This document shows, piece by piece, positions 9,432-18,624 of a stretch of DNA of 52,467 bases. The stretch covers positions 1 to 52,467 of IMG/VR virus record IMGVR_UViG_3300017741_002088, one strand, 5' to 3'. The notes beneath the pieces are model-generated. The model made no database searches. It was given only the letters and a program-made list of their open reading frames with translations, and was not told the DNA's origin. This DNA comes from a virus. A program made the position numbers and the translations under genes. Each line of letters starts with the position of its first letter. The first letter of the stretch is position 1.

Positions 9432-10329
9432 ACCACTCCTTGATGTAGTCAAATCTTTTATTTACTACGTGTACAAACTCACTTCCTTTCGCTACATAAG
9501 GGAATCTTTCATTGAGTATGAAATGTTGCTTTCGTTCAAGTTTGTTGAGTTGAACTTCTTTTTGTTGCATCTTATAACTATACAATGTCTCGTTATCATA
9601 CCCAAACAGTGACTGAATGTACGGTGGCCAACCACCATTTACTTCGGTTACAAGTTCTTTCATCGTAGATAAGTCAAGATCAAATTCTCCAAAGTAATCT
9701 AACTTTTTTATTTGCTCAGAACTTGCTCCAACAATTCCTGTGTTGTATACATCATTATCACCAGAGAAACCCTCGTCAAGAAGCAATGCTCTTGCGTTCC
9801 ACCATTTTGCTCGTGGACTTCTTATAGAATTGGTCCTACCTTTCTCATCATACTTTTTACGCATTTCAGCAAAGAATGCTGGTTCTAATCCTTCAAGGTA
9901 ATTTTTAGGATCTTTCTCATGATTGACTCTACAAAGTATTCCTGAATCAAAATCCCACTCATCGAAAACATTACATTTTGTTAACGGAACCACATCAAAA
10001 TCCAAGTAAAGGATCTGATCATAAGATTTAGAGTATTCTACCATCAACCAATGTTTGTAAAAATTGATTATATCATACTCTGATATCCAAGGTTTATCTT
10101 CAAACCAGTCTTTAAAATGAGCATAGTGAGTACCATACCCAACAAACCTATATTCAACTCCGATGGACTCAGCATACTTTTTTTGCACGCTGATTAACCA
10201 GTCCTGATATTTAAGCATTAGGTTTGTAGTTTCTTTTGTTTTGAAATTACTCCACTCATCATCAGAATGATCTTTATCTATCGTAGAGTCTGAAATATTG
10301 ATGTATGTTGAATAAATTAATCGTTTCAT
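9412..10329 (-). CDS. Glycosyltransferase-like protein (GT-A, DxD)
   Basis: A 305-residue protein starting at the ATG at 10329, which overlaps the methyltransferase stop by four bases (ATGA). The DxD motif lies in LYLDFDVVPLTKCNVF. Aromatic residues and a C-terminal FVHVVNKRFDYI are shared with the 8661-9431 protein (FIHQVNKEFEV), supporting a duplication. Members of this fold transfer sugars from nucleotide donors. The phage also carries a nucleotide-sugar dehydrogenase and epimerase at 43091-44817 that could supply a donor. Confidence 0.65.
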   Translation of the reverse strand: MKRLIYSTYINISDSTIDKDHSDDEWSNFKTKETTNLMLKYQDWLISVQKKYAESIGVEYRFVGYGTHYAHFKDWFEDKPWISEYDIINFYKHWLMVEYSKSYDQILYLDFDVVPLTKCNVFDEWDFDSGILCRVNHEKDPKNYLEGLEPAFFAEMRKKYDEKGRTNSIRSPRAKWWNARALLLDEGFSGDNDVYNTGIVGASSEQIKKLDYFGEFDLDLSTMKELVTEVNGGWPPYIQSLFGYDNETLYSYKMQQKEVQLNKLERKQHFILNERFPYVAKGSEFVHVVNKRFDYIKEWYEKNSI

Positions 10330-10982
10330 CGAGCAATCACCATGTACCGATCCCACTCTCCTATTTTCAATGTGCCTTTATAAAGTATTTTCATCTTCGG
10401 CAATGTTTCTATGAAATGATCAACAGATGTGTGACAGTTAATATGACTGTCTACATCTACCATATTATTAGACTGCAAAGCAACAATCATATTTTCATTT
10501 TTCATCGACAAGACGCTAAAAAGATCTTCGTGGTCTATGTGTTCACATGCTGTACAAATTACGATTTTTTTCTCGTGGTTTCTTTTCTTATCTTCAAATA
10601 ATTCTAATCCATCCATAGCATCTTCATATTTTATGTTACTATGAACTCTGAGTTTTTTAGCAATCTTAATACAGACATCATCCAACTCGAAATTTATTAT
10701 CTCTTTGTCCCACCCATCCTCTACTAAAATGTGTGACATCAACCCATACCAAGACCCAATAATTAAAATCGAATTGTGATTATCTTCATAAAAAGGTTTG
10801 AGTTCTCTAGACAACCATTCTTTACAAGCGATCTGGCCAGTTGAGAAAGAATCAGTAATGTCTTTGATACGGAATAAATCGTAGTCAGGATCATATGCAG
10901 ATTTTTCAAATATGAATCTGAATATGTTCATGATCTTATCAAAGTATAATGGTGTCATGTATTTCATTCTCAAAAGTCCCAT
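10326..10982 (-). CDS. SAM-dependent methyltransferase-like protein
   Basis: About 218 residues. A class I methyltransferase motif I is seen as ILIIGSWYGLMSHIL near residue 73, with acidic motif II (FELDDVC) about 22 residues later and a VICTACEHI strand near residue 140. The start is uncertain: ATG at 10982, or ATG at 10967 giving five fewer residues. Both overlap the upstream glycosyltransferase gene. The protein is coupled to the next gene by ATGA. It may methylate a sugar, a small molecule or protein; no DNA-methyltransferase catalytic motif was seen. Confidence 0.6.
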   Translation of the reverse strand: MGLLRMKYMTPLYFDKIMNIFRFIFEKSAYDPDYDLFRIKDITDSFSTGQIACKEWLSRELKPFYEDNHNSILIIGSWYGLMSHILVEDGWDKEIINFELDDVCIKIAKKLRVHSNIKYEDAMDGLELFEDKKRNHEKKIVICTACEHIDHEDLFSVLSMKNENMIVALQSNNMVDVDSHINCHTSVDHFIETLPKMKILYKGTLKIGEWDRYMVIAR

Positions 10983-11490
10983 GTTCAAGTTTTTGATCCC
11001 AGATATAACGATCCATCCCCTTATATTTTCGAGTGTTGTAGTCTATATTTTTTGCAAAAATGTCCCAATAATTTGTATTCTTTCCGACAGTCCATGTCAT
11101 AATTGAACTGTTTAACATCGTTTCATAGGCATGAGTTTCCCAATACTTATCTTCTTTCCAATAGTCACAAACGAAATGCGGAACATCCCAGTTTATGTTT
11201 TCTAGTGAAGGGAAAGGAGAACTAATAATATCGATATCGAGATCAAACATGACGCACCGAGAACCATGTATAAAACTATCTCCAAATCCTGGTCTGAAAG
11301 CATGTAATTTATTCCACCACTTAGCGAGTTTCGGTTTATTAGGAATTGGAATACAGTCTATTATAACGTTTTCTGGATCTTCAGTAAAGCAATAAATTGG
11401 ATAATCTGTGTATTTTCTCAAACTTACTGCTTGTTGGTTTACGTCTTGTGCTGTATATTTCTTCCCGTGCTTCAATAATATAATGTTCAT
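10939..11490 (-). CDS. Glycosyltransferase-like protein, first gene of reverse island
   Basis: A 183-residue protein with the start MNIILLKHGKKYTAQDVN, a WWNKLHAFRPGF segment near residue 80 and a MFDLDIDI motif near residue 101 that fits the DxD of a GT-A-like fold. It is shorter than the other two and lacks much of a C-terminal domain. It is the promoter-proximal gene of the - strand island, separated by 69 bases from the divergent + strand fibre operon. No clear promoter or strong SD is visible for it, so how the island is transcribed is open. Confidence 0.6.
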   Translation of the reverse strand: MNIILLKHGKKYTAQDVNQQAVSLRKYTDYPIYCFTEDPENVIIDCIPIPNKPKLAKWWNKLHAFRPGFGDSFIHGSRCVMFDLDIDIISSPFPSLENINWDVPHFVCDYWKEDKYWETHAYETMLNSSIMTWTVGKNTNYWDIFAKNIDYNTRKYKGMDRYIWDQKLEHGTFENEIHDTIIL

Positions 11491-11505
11491 GAGACTATCT
11501 ATTCT

Positions 11506-11513
11506 TATAAATA
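11506..11513 (+). promoter_or_regulatory. T4-type late promoter for the fibre operon
   Basis: Exact TATAAATA, the late -10 element recognised by the gp55 sigma factor in T4-like phages, 47 bases before the ATG at 11560. Transcription would start near 11519-11520. A TATAAT at 11525-11530 lies in the same gap and may be incidental. Confidence 0.65.
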
Positions 11514-11559
11514 ACAGTAATCTATATAATGTCCGAGTTACTTAGCATCGAGATGGAAA

Positions 11560-11904
11560 ATGGCAGAATACGAAAAATTCACCTTTGACAAAGGTTCAGA
11601 CATTGCTGTGCAATTAGAACTTGTAGATACGTCAGGGAATCCAAAAAATCTTACAAATTATAGTGCTGCAGCAAAAATGAAACGGAACTACAATTCCGAT
11701 TCAGCGGACACGACTATCTTTGCTGCTGCCATTGAACCGTTGACTGGTACTGTAACTTTCTCATTGACAAATGTTCAAACAGACGCACTTCGTGTTGGAA
11801 ATTATGTATATGATGCAGAGATAACCTATACTGACTCAAATGGAGCAGATATAGTGGAACGCATCCTTGAAGGAAAGATACGAGTGTCACCATCGGTAAC
11901 TTAA
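11560..11904 (+). CDS. BppU-N-like small virion protein
   Basis: A 114-residue beta-strand-rich protein. The pattern FDKGSDIAVQLELVDTSG, then NLTNYSAAAKMKRN, then GTVTFSLTNVQTDAL and GNYVYDAEI resembles the N-terminal domain of baseplate upper proteins (BppU-N type), which connect receptor-binding proteins to the baseplate. It is the first gene after the late promoter and so is likely expressed late with the fibres. Assignment is by pattern only. Confidence 0.55.
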   Translation: MAEYEKFTFDKGSDIAVQLELVDTSGNPKNLTNYSAAAKMKRNYNSDSADTTIFAAAIEPLTGTVTFSLTNVQTDALRVGNYVYDAEITYTDSNGADIVERILEGKIRVSPSVT

Positions 11905-11905
11905 A

Positions 11906-12124
11906 ATGACAACACCTCCAATACAGACACATGTTAGAAAAATTACGATTGGCACGCCTGTAAGAAAAGTTACAGGTGCGCAAGCGCAAGCGATCGGTGA
12001 CCTCACGGATGTTGATACATCTGCGCTCAAAGATAAAGGTATTCTTCAATTCAATATAAACACAGGGAAGTTTGAAGTGACTACTACTCCAACGGGATTA
12101 ACCCTCAGCGGAGGAAACTTCTAA
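11906..12124 (+). CDS. Small fibre-cluster protein
   Basis: A 72-residue protein two bases after the previous stop. It contains IGDLTDVDTSALKDKGILQF, a segment common in phage fibre proteins of the Asp-Ser/DLxDVD type, and ends LTLSGGNF. Its stop overlaps the next ATG (TAATG). Probably a fibre or fibre-joining component, inferred from motif and neighbours. Confidence 0.5.
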   Translation: MTTPPIQTHVRKITIGTPVRKVTGAQAQAIGDLTDVDTSALKDKGILQFNINTGKFEVTTTPTGLTLSGGNF

Positions 12125-13836
12125 TGTCAGATAATATCTTTCTAATTAAACAATCTGCTACAACATCAACAATCACCCCTTCAAATAATATTCTGAGAAG
12201 TGGTGAAGTTGCATACACATATGCTTCTGGTGATTCCTCTGGCGGTGATAGACTCTTTATTGGTGCAGGTGGTAATGATTCTGCAAATGGATTTGCTACT
12301 CAGATTCACACTATCGGTGGTAAATACTACACCGACATGCTTTCTCATCCTAAAGGTAGGATAGAACCAAACAAAATATTAATCGTAGATAGTGATAACA
12401 AATTAGATACGAACAGCGGTAATCTTGATATTGATCTGTTAAGGTTCAATAACAACACACTGGTGTCAACTTCTGGTTCATTGATATTTGGTGGAGCAAA
12501 TAGTGTTGTTTCGTTCAGCAGTAATAGATTATCTGATGTTGCCGCACCTACTGCTGGCACAGATGCTATCAACAAAGCATATTTTGAAGCATACAATATT
12601 CTTGATGTTTCCGCTGATGTCAGTATTCTTGGCGCAGGTAATCTTTTCCCAGGAAACCAAATACAAATTCGTGGCGGTAAAAATACCAACACCACAAAGA
12701 CTGATATCTCTGGAGGGACTCGAGTAGATGTTCATCTAGATTCAAACCTTCTTGACCTTGCAAGTCTTACTGTTGATAATATCAAGATAGACGGAAACAC
12801 AATCAGTTCTACTTCTGGCAATCTTACTATTGACCCAAGTCCTACAGGTGCTGCTGGAACATTAGTCATTGCTGGTAATCTGCAGGTTGATGGAACGACA
12901 ACAACTATCAACTCAACCACACTTGAGGTCGATGATAAAAATATCACCCTTGCAAGTGGTGCACTGAACGCTGTGGCAGCAGACTCTGCAGGTATTCATG
13001 TAGAAGGTGCAAACGCAAATATCTTCTATAAATCCGGAACTGATACTTGGAACTTCAACAAGAAAGTTATCTCTCCAAATATTGATGTTACTGGTTCAAT
13101 ATCTTCAACTTCTTTCTCTGGTCAGTATCTTGGATTTGATTCTGATCTTGGTGCCACAACAACAGATGCTTTACCTGAAGGAACAACAAACCTATACTAT
13201 ACAAAGACAAGAGTCGACTCTGACTTTGATCTTAGAATAAGCACAAAAACTACTGGTGATCTAACCGAAGGAAGCAACCTTTATTACACTGATGGTAGAG
13301 CAAGAGCAGCAGTAAGCGTTACTGATGCTGGTGGTGACGGTTCACTTGCATATAATAATTCAACTGGCGTTTTCACTTATACTGGTCCAAGTGCTGCAGA
13401 AGTTCGTGCGCACCTGAGTGCTACAGGTGACTTATCATATAACTCAGGCACTGGTGTATTCAGTATTGATATTGAGCAAGTTTATTCAAAGGCGAACTTT
13501 GATTCAGACTTGGGTGCTGCTAATACAGATCAACTCCCAGAAGGTTCAACTAATTTTTACTACACTGAATCTAAATTTAACTCAAGTCTTTCTACAAAAA
13601 GTACATCTGATCTCAGTGAAGGGTCGAATCTATACTACACAACGGCACGTGCTGACAGTGATGCAAAAAATTCTATTAGTGCAACAAATGGCGTATCTTA
13701 TGCTGCAGCGACTGGAATCGTTTCTGGAATAACTGCAACAGATACAGCACTCGGTGTTGCAGCATTTGATTCAATTGACTTTTTAGTCACATCAGGAACT
13801 GTAGAGATAGCAACTATCGATTGCGGAACATATTAA
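12124..13836 (+). CDS. Repetitive tail fibre protein
   Basis: A 570-residue fibre-like protein. The N-terminus (FLIKQSATTSTI, then LRSGEVAYTYASG) resembles the attachment domain of phage fibres. The C-terminal third holds repeats of LPEGTTNLYYTKTRVDSDF: LPEG copies near residues 347 and 470 and SNLYYT copies near 385 and 505. These are typical of T4-like fibre shafts and S-layer-like phage proteins. Low charge and high Ser/Thr/Asp fit an extracellular trimer. Receptor specificity cannot be read. Confidence 0.7.
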   Translation: MSDNIFLIKQSATTSTITPSNNILRSGEVAYTYASGDSSGGDRLFIGAGGNDSANGFATQIHTIGGKYYTDMLSHPKGRIEPNKILIVDSDNKLDTNSGNLDIDLLRFNNNTLVSTSGSLIFGGANSVVSFSSNRLSDVAAPTAGTDAINKAYFEAYNILDVSADVSILGAGNLFPGNQIQIRGGKNTNTTKTDISGGTRVDVHLDSNLLDLASLTVDNIKIDGNTISSTSGNLTIDPSPTGAAGTLVIAGNLQVDGTTTTINSTTLEVDDKNITLASGALNAVAADSAGIHVEGANANIFYKSGTDTWNFNKKVISPNIDVTGSISSTSFSGQYLGFDSDLGATTTDALPEGTTNLYYTKTRVDSDFDLRISTKTTGDLTEGSNLYYTDGRARAAVSVTDAGGDGSLAYNNSTGVFTYTGPSAAEVRAHLSATGDLSYNSGTGVFSIDIEQVYSKANFDSDLGAANTDQLPEGSTNFYYTESKFNSSLSTKSTSDLSEGSNLYYTTARADSDAKNSISATNGVSYAAATGIVSGITATDTALGVAAFDSIDFLVTSGTVEIATIDCGTY

Positions 13837-13855
13837 TCCTTATTAGGAAACGACA

Positions 13856-16800
13856 ATGGCAACAACACCAAAAGTATTACTCAAACGATCCTCGGTAGTA
13901 GGAAGAATTCCAACCGCAAGTGATTTGGAATATGGCGAACTCGCCATTAACTTCGCTGATGGTAAAATTCACTACAAAGATAATACAAACACAATCAAAT
14001 CATTTGTGGACTCTGCAAGAGTACAAGCGATTGCTGACGCTGTCGAGACAGTTGCACTTGCGCAACTTGACTCCAGTGAGATTACATCACTTGTAGATTC
14101 TGCTTATGTAAATGCTCGTTTAGATACATCGTCTTTCTTAGATTCTGCAGAAGCAGTTCAACTTATCGATTCCGCATATGTTCGTAGTAAGATTGATGCA
14201 GCATTTATCAATTCACTCACTATTGACGCTGATACTCTCAATGGTCAAACTAGTGGATATCATTTAGACTATAACAACTTTACGAACACACCGACTGTTC
14301 TTGACAGTGCTCAAGTGATTGCCGAAGTAGCAGCAAATAGTGTAGATTCTGCAAAAGTTCTTTCTCTTATTGACAGCGCATATGTTACTGCACGACAATC
14401 TGATAGTGCTGTAAATGCAACAAATGCACTAACTCTTGGCGGACAAAACTTAAATTTTGTAAGAAACTATAACAACCTAACAAACACGCCTGTAGTATTA
14501 GACACGGTCGACGTTTCAAATATAGTTACAGCAGACGTTGATAAAGCATTTGTTGATGCACTGAATGTTGATGCAGACACGCTAGATGGACAAAACGGCA
14601 CACATTATTTAGATTATACAAATTTCACAAATAAACCTGCTCTTATCGATTCTGGTCTCACCACTCAATTAATTGATTCTGCATATATTCAATTAAGGGA
14701 TACACCGCAAGATTTTGCTTATGCATCATTAACAGGTAAACCAACAATTCCAGCGTTTGGTACTGATTATGTTGATTCCCAGGCAGTTTTAGATATTATC
14801 ACGAGTGAAGGATTAGATTCAGATCTTGTGATTTCGTTGGTCGATAGTGCTTACATTGCACTCAGAGATCGTTTCCAAGATTCATCACTAGTTACATCAA
14901 CTGTCGATGCCACATATGTTGCTGCAAGACAAATACAGTATAACACTTCAGACTTTACTGATAGCGCATTCGTAACTGGTTTGCCTATTAGCACATTCAC
15001 CAATGATACTGGTTATCTTACCGCTGCAACGGCAGGTGGACTTGATTCAGATTTAGTGATTCAAATAATTGATTCTGCATATGTTGCCGCAAGAACAACT
15101 GCTGGAACTGATTCTGCCGCAATTATTCAATTAATTGATTCTGCGTATGTTGCTGCAAGAACATCATCAAACACATCCGTTGATTCTGTCGGTGGATTAT
15201 CTCTTCTCACCAATGTGAAAATTGGTGACCATGCATATGCATATAATGCATTAAGCAATCATGCAGGGGATGTTTACTATGCAACCGCATTAGCAGCATC
15301 TGCTGTTGTAGCAGATGGGCAATTAACTCCAGCATCTGGATCAGCACCAACTGCTCCATATCTACATTTAAGTGGTACAAATAGAGTCACTTATTCTATG
15401 GGCGTAAATATTTCTAATCCTAATGGAGCAGAAGTAACAGGAATTCCTATATCGTTTACTGGTACTGGTGTGAGTGAATCATCACTTAATGCTAAATTCC
15501 CAGTCGGAGGTAGCGTTTCACTTGGTATCTACAGAACAGTTCTTGTTTGTACTCTACCTGATGTAAATGGCACTGACGAAGAACGCAATAACGTAGATGC
15601 TGTTGTTGTATTTGAACCTACATCTACATTCAGTGGAACTACTGGAACATTTAAAATAACAGGATTCATACCTGCCTCTGGTGGCGGTTCAGTTGTCGAT
15701 GTTGCTGGTAATTCTAGAAATCTGATTGGAAACTTCTACGACTACACTCGTTTATTAAGCAGAATGAGTGAACAGCGTATATTCACGACCACTGGTAATA
15801 ATGGTACATATGAAATAGCATCAACTTCCAGTAAACCAGTTCAGTGGTCTAAATTAAGTCGTTTAGATTCTGAGGCAACAACCCAGTTTATCGATAGTGC
15901 ATATATCAATGCTCGAACATCAGCAGGTGCGGATTCTGCAACTGTAATATCAATAATTGATAGTGCATATATCAATGCTCGGACATCAGCAGGTACGGAT
16001 TCTGCAACTGTAATATCATTAATTCAATCTGCTAATGATTCTGATAGCACTAATAGAATAACTGCTAGAGTTCATAGAATTACCTCATTATCTGAACTTA
16101 ATACTCTTGCTACACACACTGGACTAGGCGTTCCAAACGGAACAGCAAAAGTTGGTGATATTGCTTATAAATTAAATCCCTTTGATGGATATGTACTTAC
16201 AAACATCGCTGCACCAGCGGCATATCAAAATAGTGGATTTCATGTACAAACCAATAACGGTACTGTTACAAGGATGTTCTTTGATGTAGTTCCATCAGGT
16301 CAACTTCCTTCTCAGAACTTTTCGATTGGTAGCACAATTGCCGTAAACTCTGGTGGTGGAGATGTGAGAACTGTAACTGCAGTATCTGACACTGGCGGCA
16401 CTTACAGCAAAGGATATCTAGACTTTACACCGAGTGATGCAGGTTATGCTCCTGGATGGGACAATAAAACTGTATGGGTTTCAACTGCAAACCAAACCAC
16501 ATGGCAAACTTTTGGAATTGATTCTGCTTCGGTTACAGGTATCGTTGATTCAGATTATGTGAGACTTCATACTCGCATTGGAGATTCTGATATTGACTTT
16601 GGATCAAATAAGATCCTATATTCAAATGTGTATTCTACAGAAGGTGATCTTCCTTCAGCATCAACTTATCATGGTATGTTTGCTCATGTTCATGGAACTG
16701 GTGCAGCGTATTTTGCTCACGCAGGTGCATGGGTTAAATTAGCAAATTATTCTGACATAAACCCATATAGCGATGCGCATGTGACAACACTTGTTGATAG

Positions 16801-18622
16801 TGCTTACATCGCATTAAGAGATAGATTCCAAGATTCTGCTGGTATTGCTGCTGTTGTTGATAGTGCTTATATTCAAGCAAGGCAAACATCTGGTGGCGGT
16901 GGCGGCACGGTAGACAGTGCAGACATTATTGCGATTGTTGATAGTGCATATGTACAAGCACGGCAAACAGCAAGTGGTGGTGGAGGTATAGACTCTGCTA
17001 CAGTTCTCTCTCTGATTGATTCATCGTATGTACAAAATAGACAAACATCTATCATTACTGGTGATGCGGTAGAGATAACAAAGTTTGTTTATCAGGCAGA
17101 CTCTGCTCAAACAGTATTCACTGGAGCGGATAAAAATAGTGTGCCGCTCGCTTACAATAATATTGCTACAGAAATAAATGTTTATCTAAATGGTATTTTG
17201 CAGGTTGATTCTGATGACTTTGCTCAGACTGATAGTTCAACTGTAACATTAGTACAAGCGGCAAATCTTAATGATATTATTCAGATATTCAGATACACAC
17301 CAACTGGTAACACTTCTATCGATTCTGCATCAACAATTCAACTGATTGACTCTGCATACGTTCAAGCAAGACAAACAGCGGCATCACGCGGAACTTTAGA
17401 TGTAAATAAATTCACCTTTGATACTACAGCAAATCAAACAGTATTCTCAGGAAATGATAAATTTGGCAAATCGTTAATTTTAAAAGCACCTGAGAACACA
17501 GAAGTTTATCTGAACGGTTTGGTACTGATATCTCCAACTGATTATATCGTCGATTCAAATTCTGTTACACTAACTGAAGTGGTTGACTCTGGGTTCATTC
17601 TTTCTGTTACAGAGACAGTTGGTGATGTAAACCTTAAATCAAAGTTTGTAAGAACAGGTTATGAATTCGCTGCTGATTCAGGTCAAACTGTATTTTCTAA
17701 TTCGATGGATTTATCTCAAGGTGCGACTGACGTTTATTTCAACGGCATTTTGTTACAAAATTTAAATGACTATACTATCTCTGCAAATGTTTTAACATTG
17801 ACTTCACCAGCAGATAGTGGAGATCTTGTTGTAATCAATAATAACAAAACTGCAGCAGTTTCTGGTTTAAATCTTGCAACATTCGAGTTTACTAATCAGA
17901 CAACGAATTCGTTATCAAGAAATGGGTTTGCATATACTCCAGGATCAATTCAGGTATTTAAAAACAATCAACTTTTGCAAGGCAAACACTACACTGCGAT
18001 TGATGGAACTACAATTAATCTGAACGTTGCTGCTGTTGATTCTGATGAGTTTACTGTTAATGCATTTTCTTCAACAGGAACGCTCGCCTCTCAGTTTGAT
18101 TTTATAGCGGATAGTGGTGCCACAACAATAACTGGTCTAGACAGAAATAATAACACATTGGTCTATGATGTTGGAAACATAGTTGTGTTTGTAAACGGTA
18201 TCTCTCTTATAGACTCTGCAGATTTTTCTGCGACTAACGGATTTTCAGTTTCGTTTGTCGATGCTCTATCAATAAATGATGAAGTGAAAATTGTAGCATT
18301 TGGAAAAACTGCTTCGGTCACTACGCCACCTGTCAGGTATCTTTCTAGAGATTCTGGTGATACATTGACTGTTGGGGATAAAGCGATATTAGATACAACA
18401 TCAAGTGCTCCAACGATATCACTTCCTGCAACAGCGGCATTGGGTGATGAAGTTAGAGTTATAGACGGAACTGGTAATGCCAATACAAATAACATTACTA
18501 TAGATAGAAATGGTCATAAGATTCAAGGAGTGGCAGATAACTTGATAATTGATGTTGATCGTGCTGCAATTGGATTAGTTTATTATAATTCTACAAATGG
18601 TTGGATCTTGACGGAGAACTAA
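13856..18622 (+). CDS. Giant DSAYV-repeat tail fibre protein
   Basis: A 1588-residue protein with an AGGAAA SD. Residues 10-45 (GRIPTASDLEYGELAINF, then GKIHYKD) are the conserved N-terminal attachment motif of many phage tail fibres. From about residue 78 to 1175 the shaft has about 15 copies of a unit centred on LIDSAYVxARQ, separated by variable inserts. One insert (about 445-680) lacks the repeat and may be a folded domain. The C-terminal third carries a series of Ig-like units marked by VYLNGILQ and VFVNGISL. Last gene but one of the late fibre cluster. Confidence 0.75.
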   Translation: MATTPKVLLKRSSVVGRIPTASDLEYGELAINFADGKIHYKDNTNTIKSFVDSARVQAIADAVETVALAQLDSSEITSLVDSAYVNARLDTSSFLDSAEAVQLIDSAYVRSKIDAAFINSLTIDADTLNGQTSGYHLDYNNFTNTPTVLDSAQVIAEVAANSVDSAKVLSLIDSAYVTARQSDSAVNATNALTLGGQNLNFVRNYNNLTNTPVVLDTVDVSNIVTADVDKAFVDALNVDADTLDGQNGTHYLDYTNFTNKPALIDSGLTTQLIDSAYIQLRDTPQDFAYASLTGKPTIPAFGTDYVDSQAVLDIITSEGLDSDLVISLVDSAYIALRDRFQDSSLVTSTVDATYVAARQIQYNTSDFTDSAFVTGLPISTFTNDTGYLTAATAGGLDSDLVIQIIDSAYVAARTTAGTDSAAIIQLIDSAYVAARTSSNTSVDSVGGLSLLTNVKIGDHAYAYNALSNHAGDVYYATALAASAVVADGQLTPASGSAPTAPYLHLSGTNRVTYSMGVNISNPNGAEVTGIPISFTGTGVSESSLNAKFPVGGSVSLGIYRTVLVCTLPDVNGTDEERNNVDAVVVFEPTSTFSGTTGTFKITGFIPASGGGSVVDVAGNSRNLIGNFYDYTRLLSRMSEQRIFTTTGNNGTYEIASTSSKPVQWSKLSRLDSEATTQFIDSAYINARTSAGADSATVISIIDSAYINARTSAGTDSATVISLIQSANDSDSTNRITARVHRITSLSELNTLATHTGLGVPNGTAKVGDIAYKLNPFDGYVLTNIAAPAAYQNSGFHVQTNNGTVTRMFFDVVPSGQLPSQNFSIGSTIAVNSGGGDVRTVTAVSDTGGTYSKGYLDFTPSDAGYAPGWDNKTVWVSTANQTTWQTFGIDSASVTGIVDSDYVRLHTRIGDSDIDFGSNKILYSNVYSTEGDLPSASTYHGMFAHVHGTGAAYFAHAGAWVKLANYSDINPYSDAHVTTLVDSAYIALRDRFQDSAGIAAVVDSAYIQARQTSGGGGGTVDSADIIAIVDSAYVQARQTASGGGGIDSATVLSLIDSSYVQNRQTSIITGDAVEITKFVYQADSAQTVFTGADKNSVPLAYNNIATEINVYLNGILQVDSDDFAQTDSSTVTLVQAANLNDIIQIFRYTPTGNTSIDSASTIQLIDSAYVQARQTAASRGTLDVNKFTFDTTANQTVFSGNDKFGKSLILKAPENTEVYLNGLVLISPTDYIVDSNSVTLTEVVDSGFILSVTETVGDVNLKSKFVRTGYEFAADSGQTVFSNSMDLSQGATDVYFNGILLQNLNDYTISANVLTLTSPADSGDLVVINNNKTAAVSGLNLATFEFTNQTTNSLSRNGFAYTPGSIQVFKNNQLLQGKHYTAIDGTTINLNVAAVDSDEFTVNAFSSTGTLASQFDFIADSGATTITGLDRNNNTLVYDVGNIVVFVNGISLIDSADFSATNGFSVSFVDALSINDEVKIVAFGKTASVTTPPVRYLSRDSGDTLTVGDKAILDTTSSAPTISLPATAALGDEVRVIDGTGNANTNNITIDRNGHKIQGVADNLIIDVDRAAIGLVYYNSTNGWILTEN
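14089..17379 (+). repeat. Degenerate DSAYV protein repeat array
   Basis: About 15 copies of a roughly 12-codon unit encoding (L/I)(I/V)DSAY(V/I)xAR, irregularly spaced. Codon choice varies between most copies, so the array is old and held by protein selection. It probably forms the fibre shaft. Confidence 0.75.
15893..16024 (+). repeat. Two near-identical 66-bp tandem units
   Basis: Units at 15893-15958 and 15959-16024 differ at only a few positions and keep the frame (22 codons). This is far more similar than other copies of the DSAYV unit, which points to a recent in-frame duplication. Confidence 0.8.
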
Positions 18623-18624
18623 GA

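Noticed and set aside
10060-10090. Reverse-strand TGATATAAT inside the 9412-10329 gene
   Set aside because: No TTTACT-like -35 at the expected distance, so it is unlikely to be a promoter for the island.
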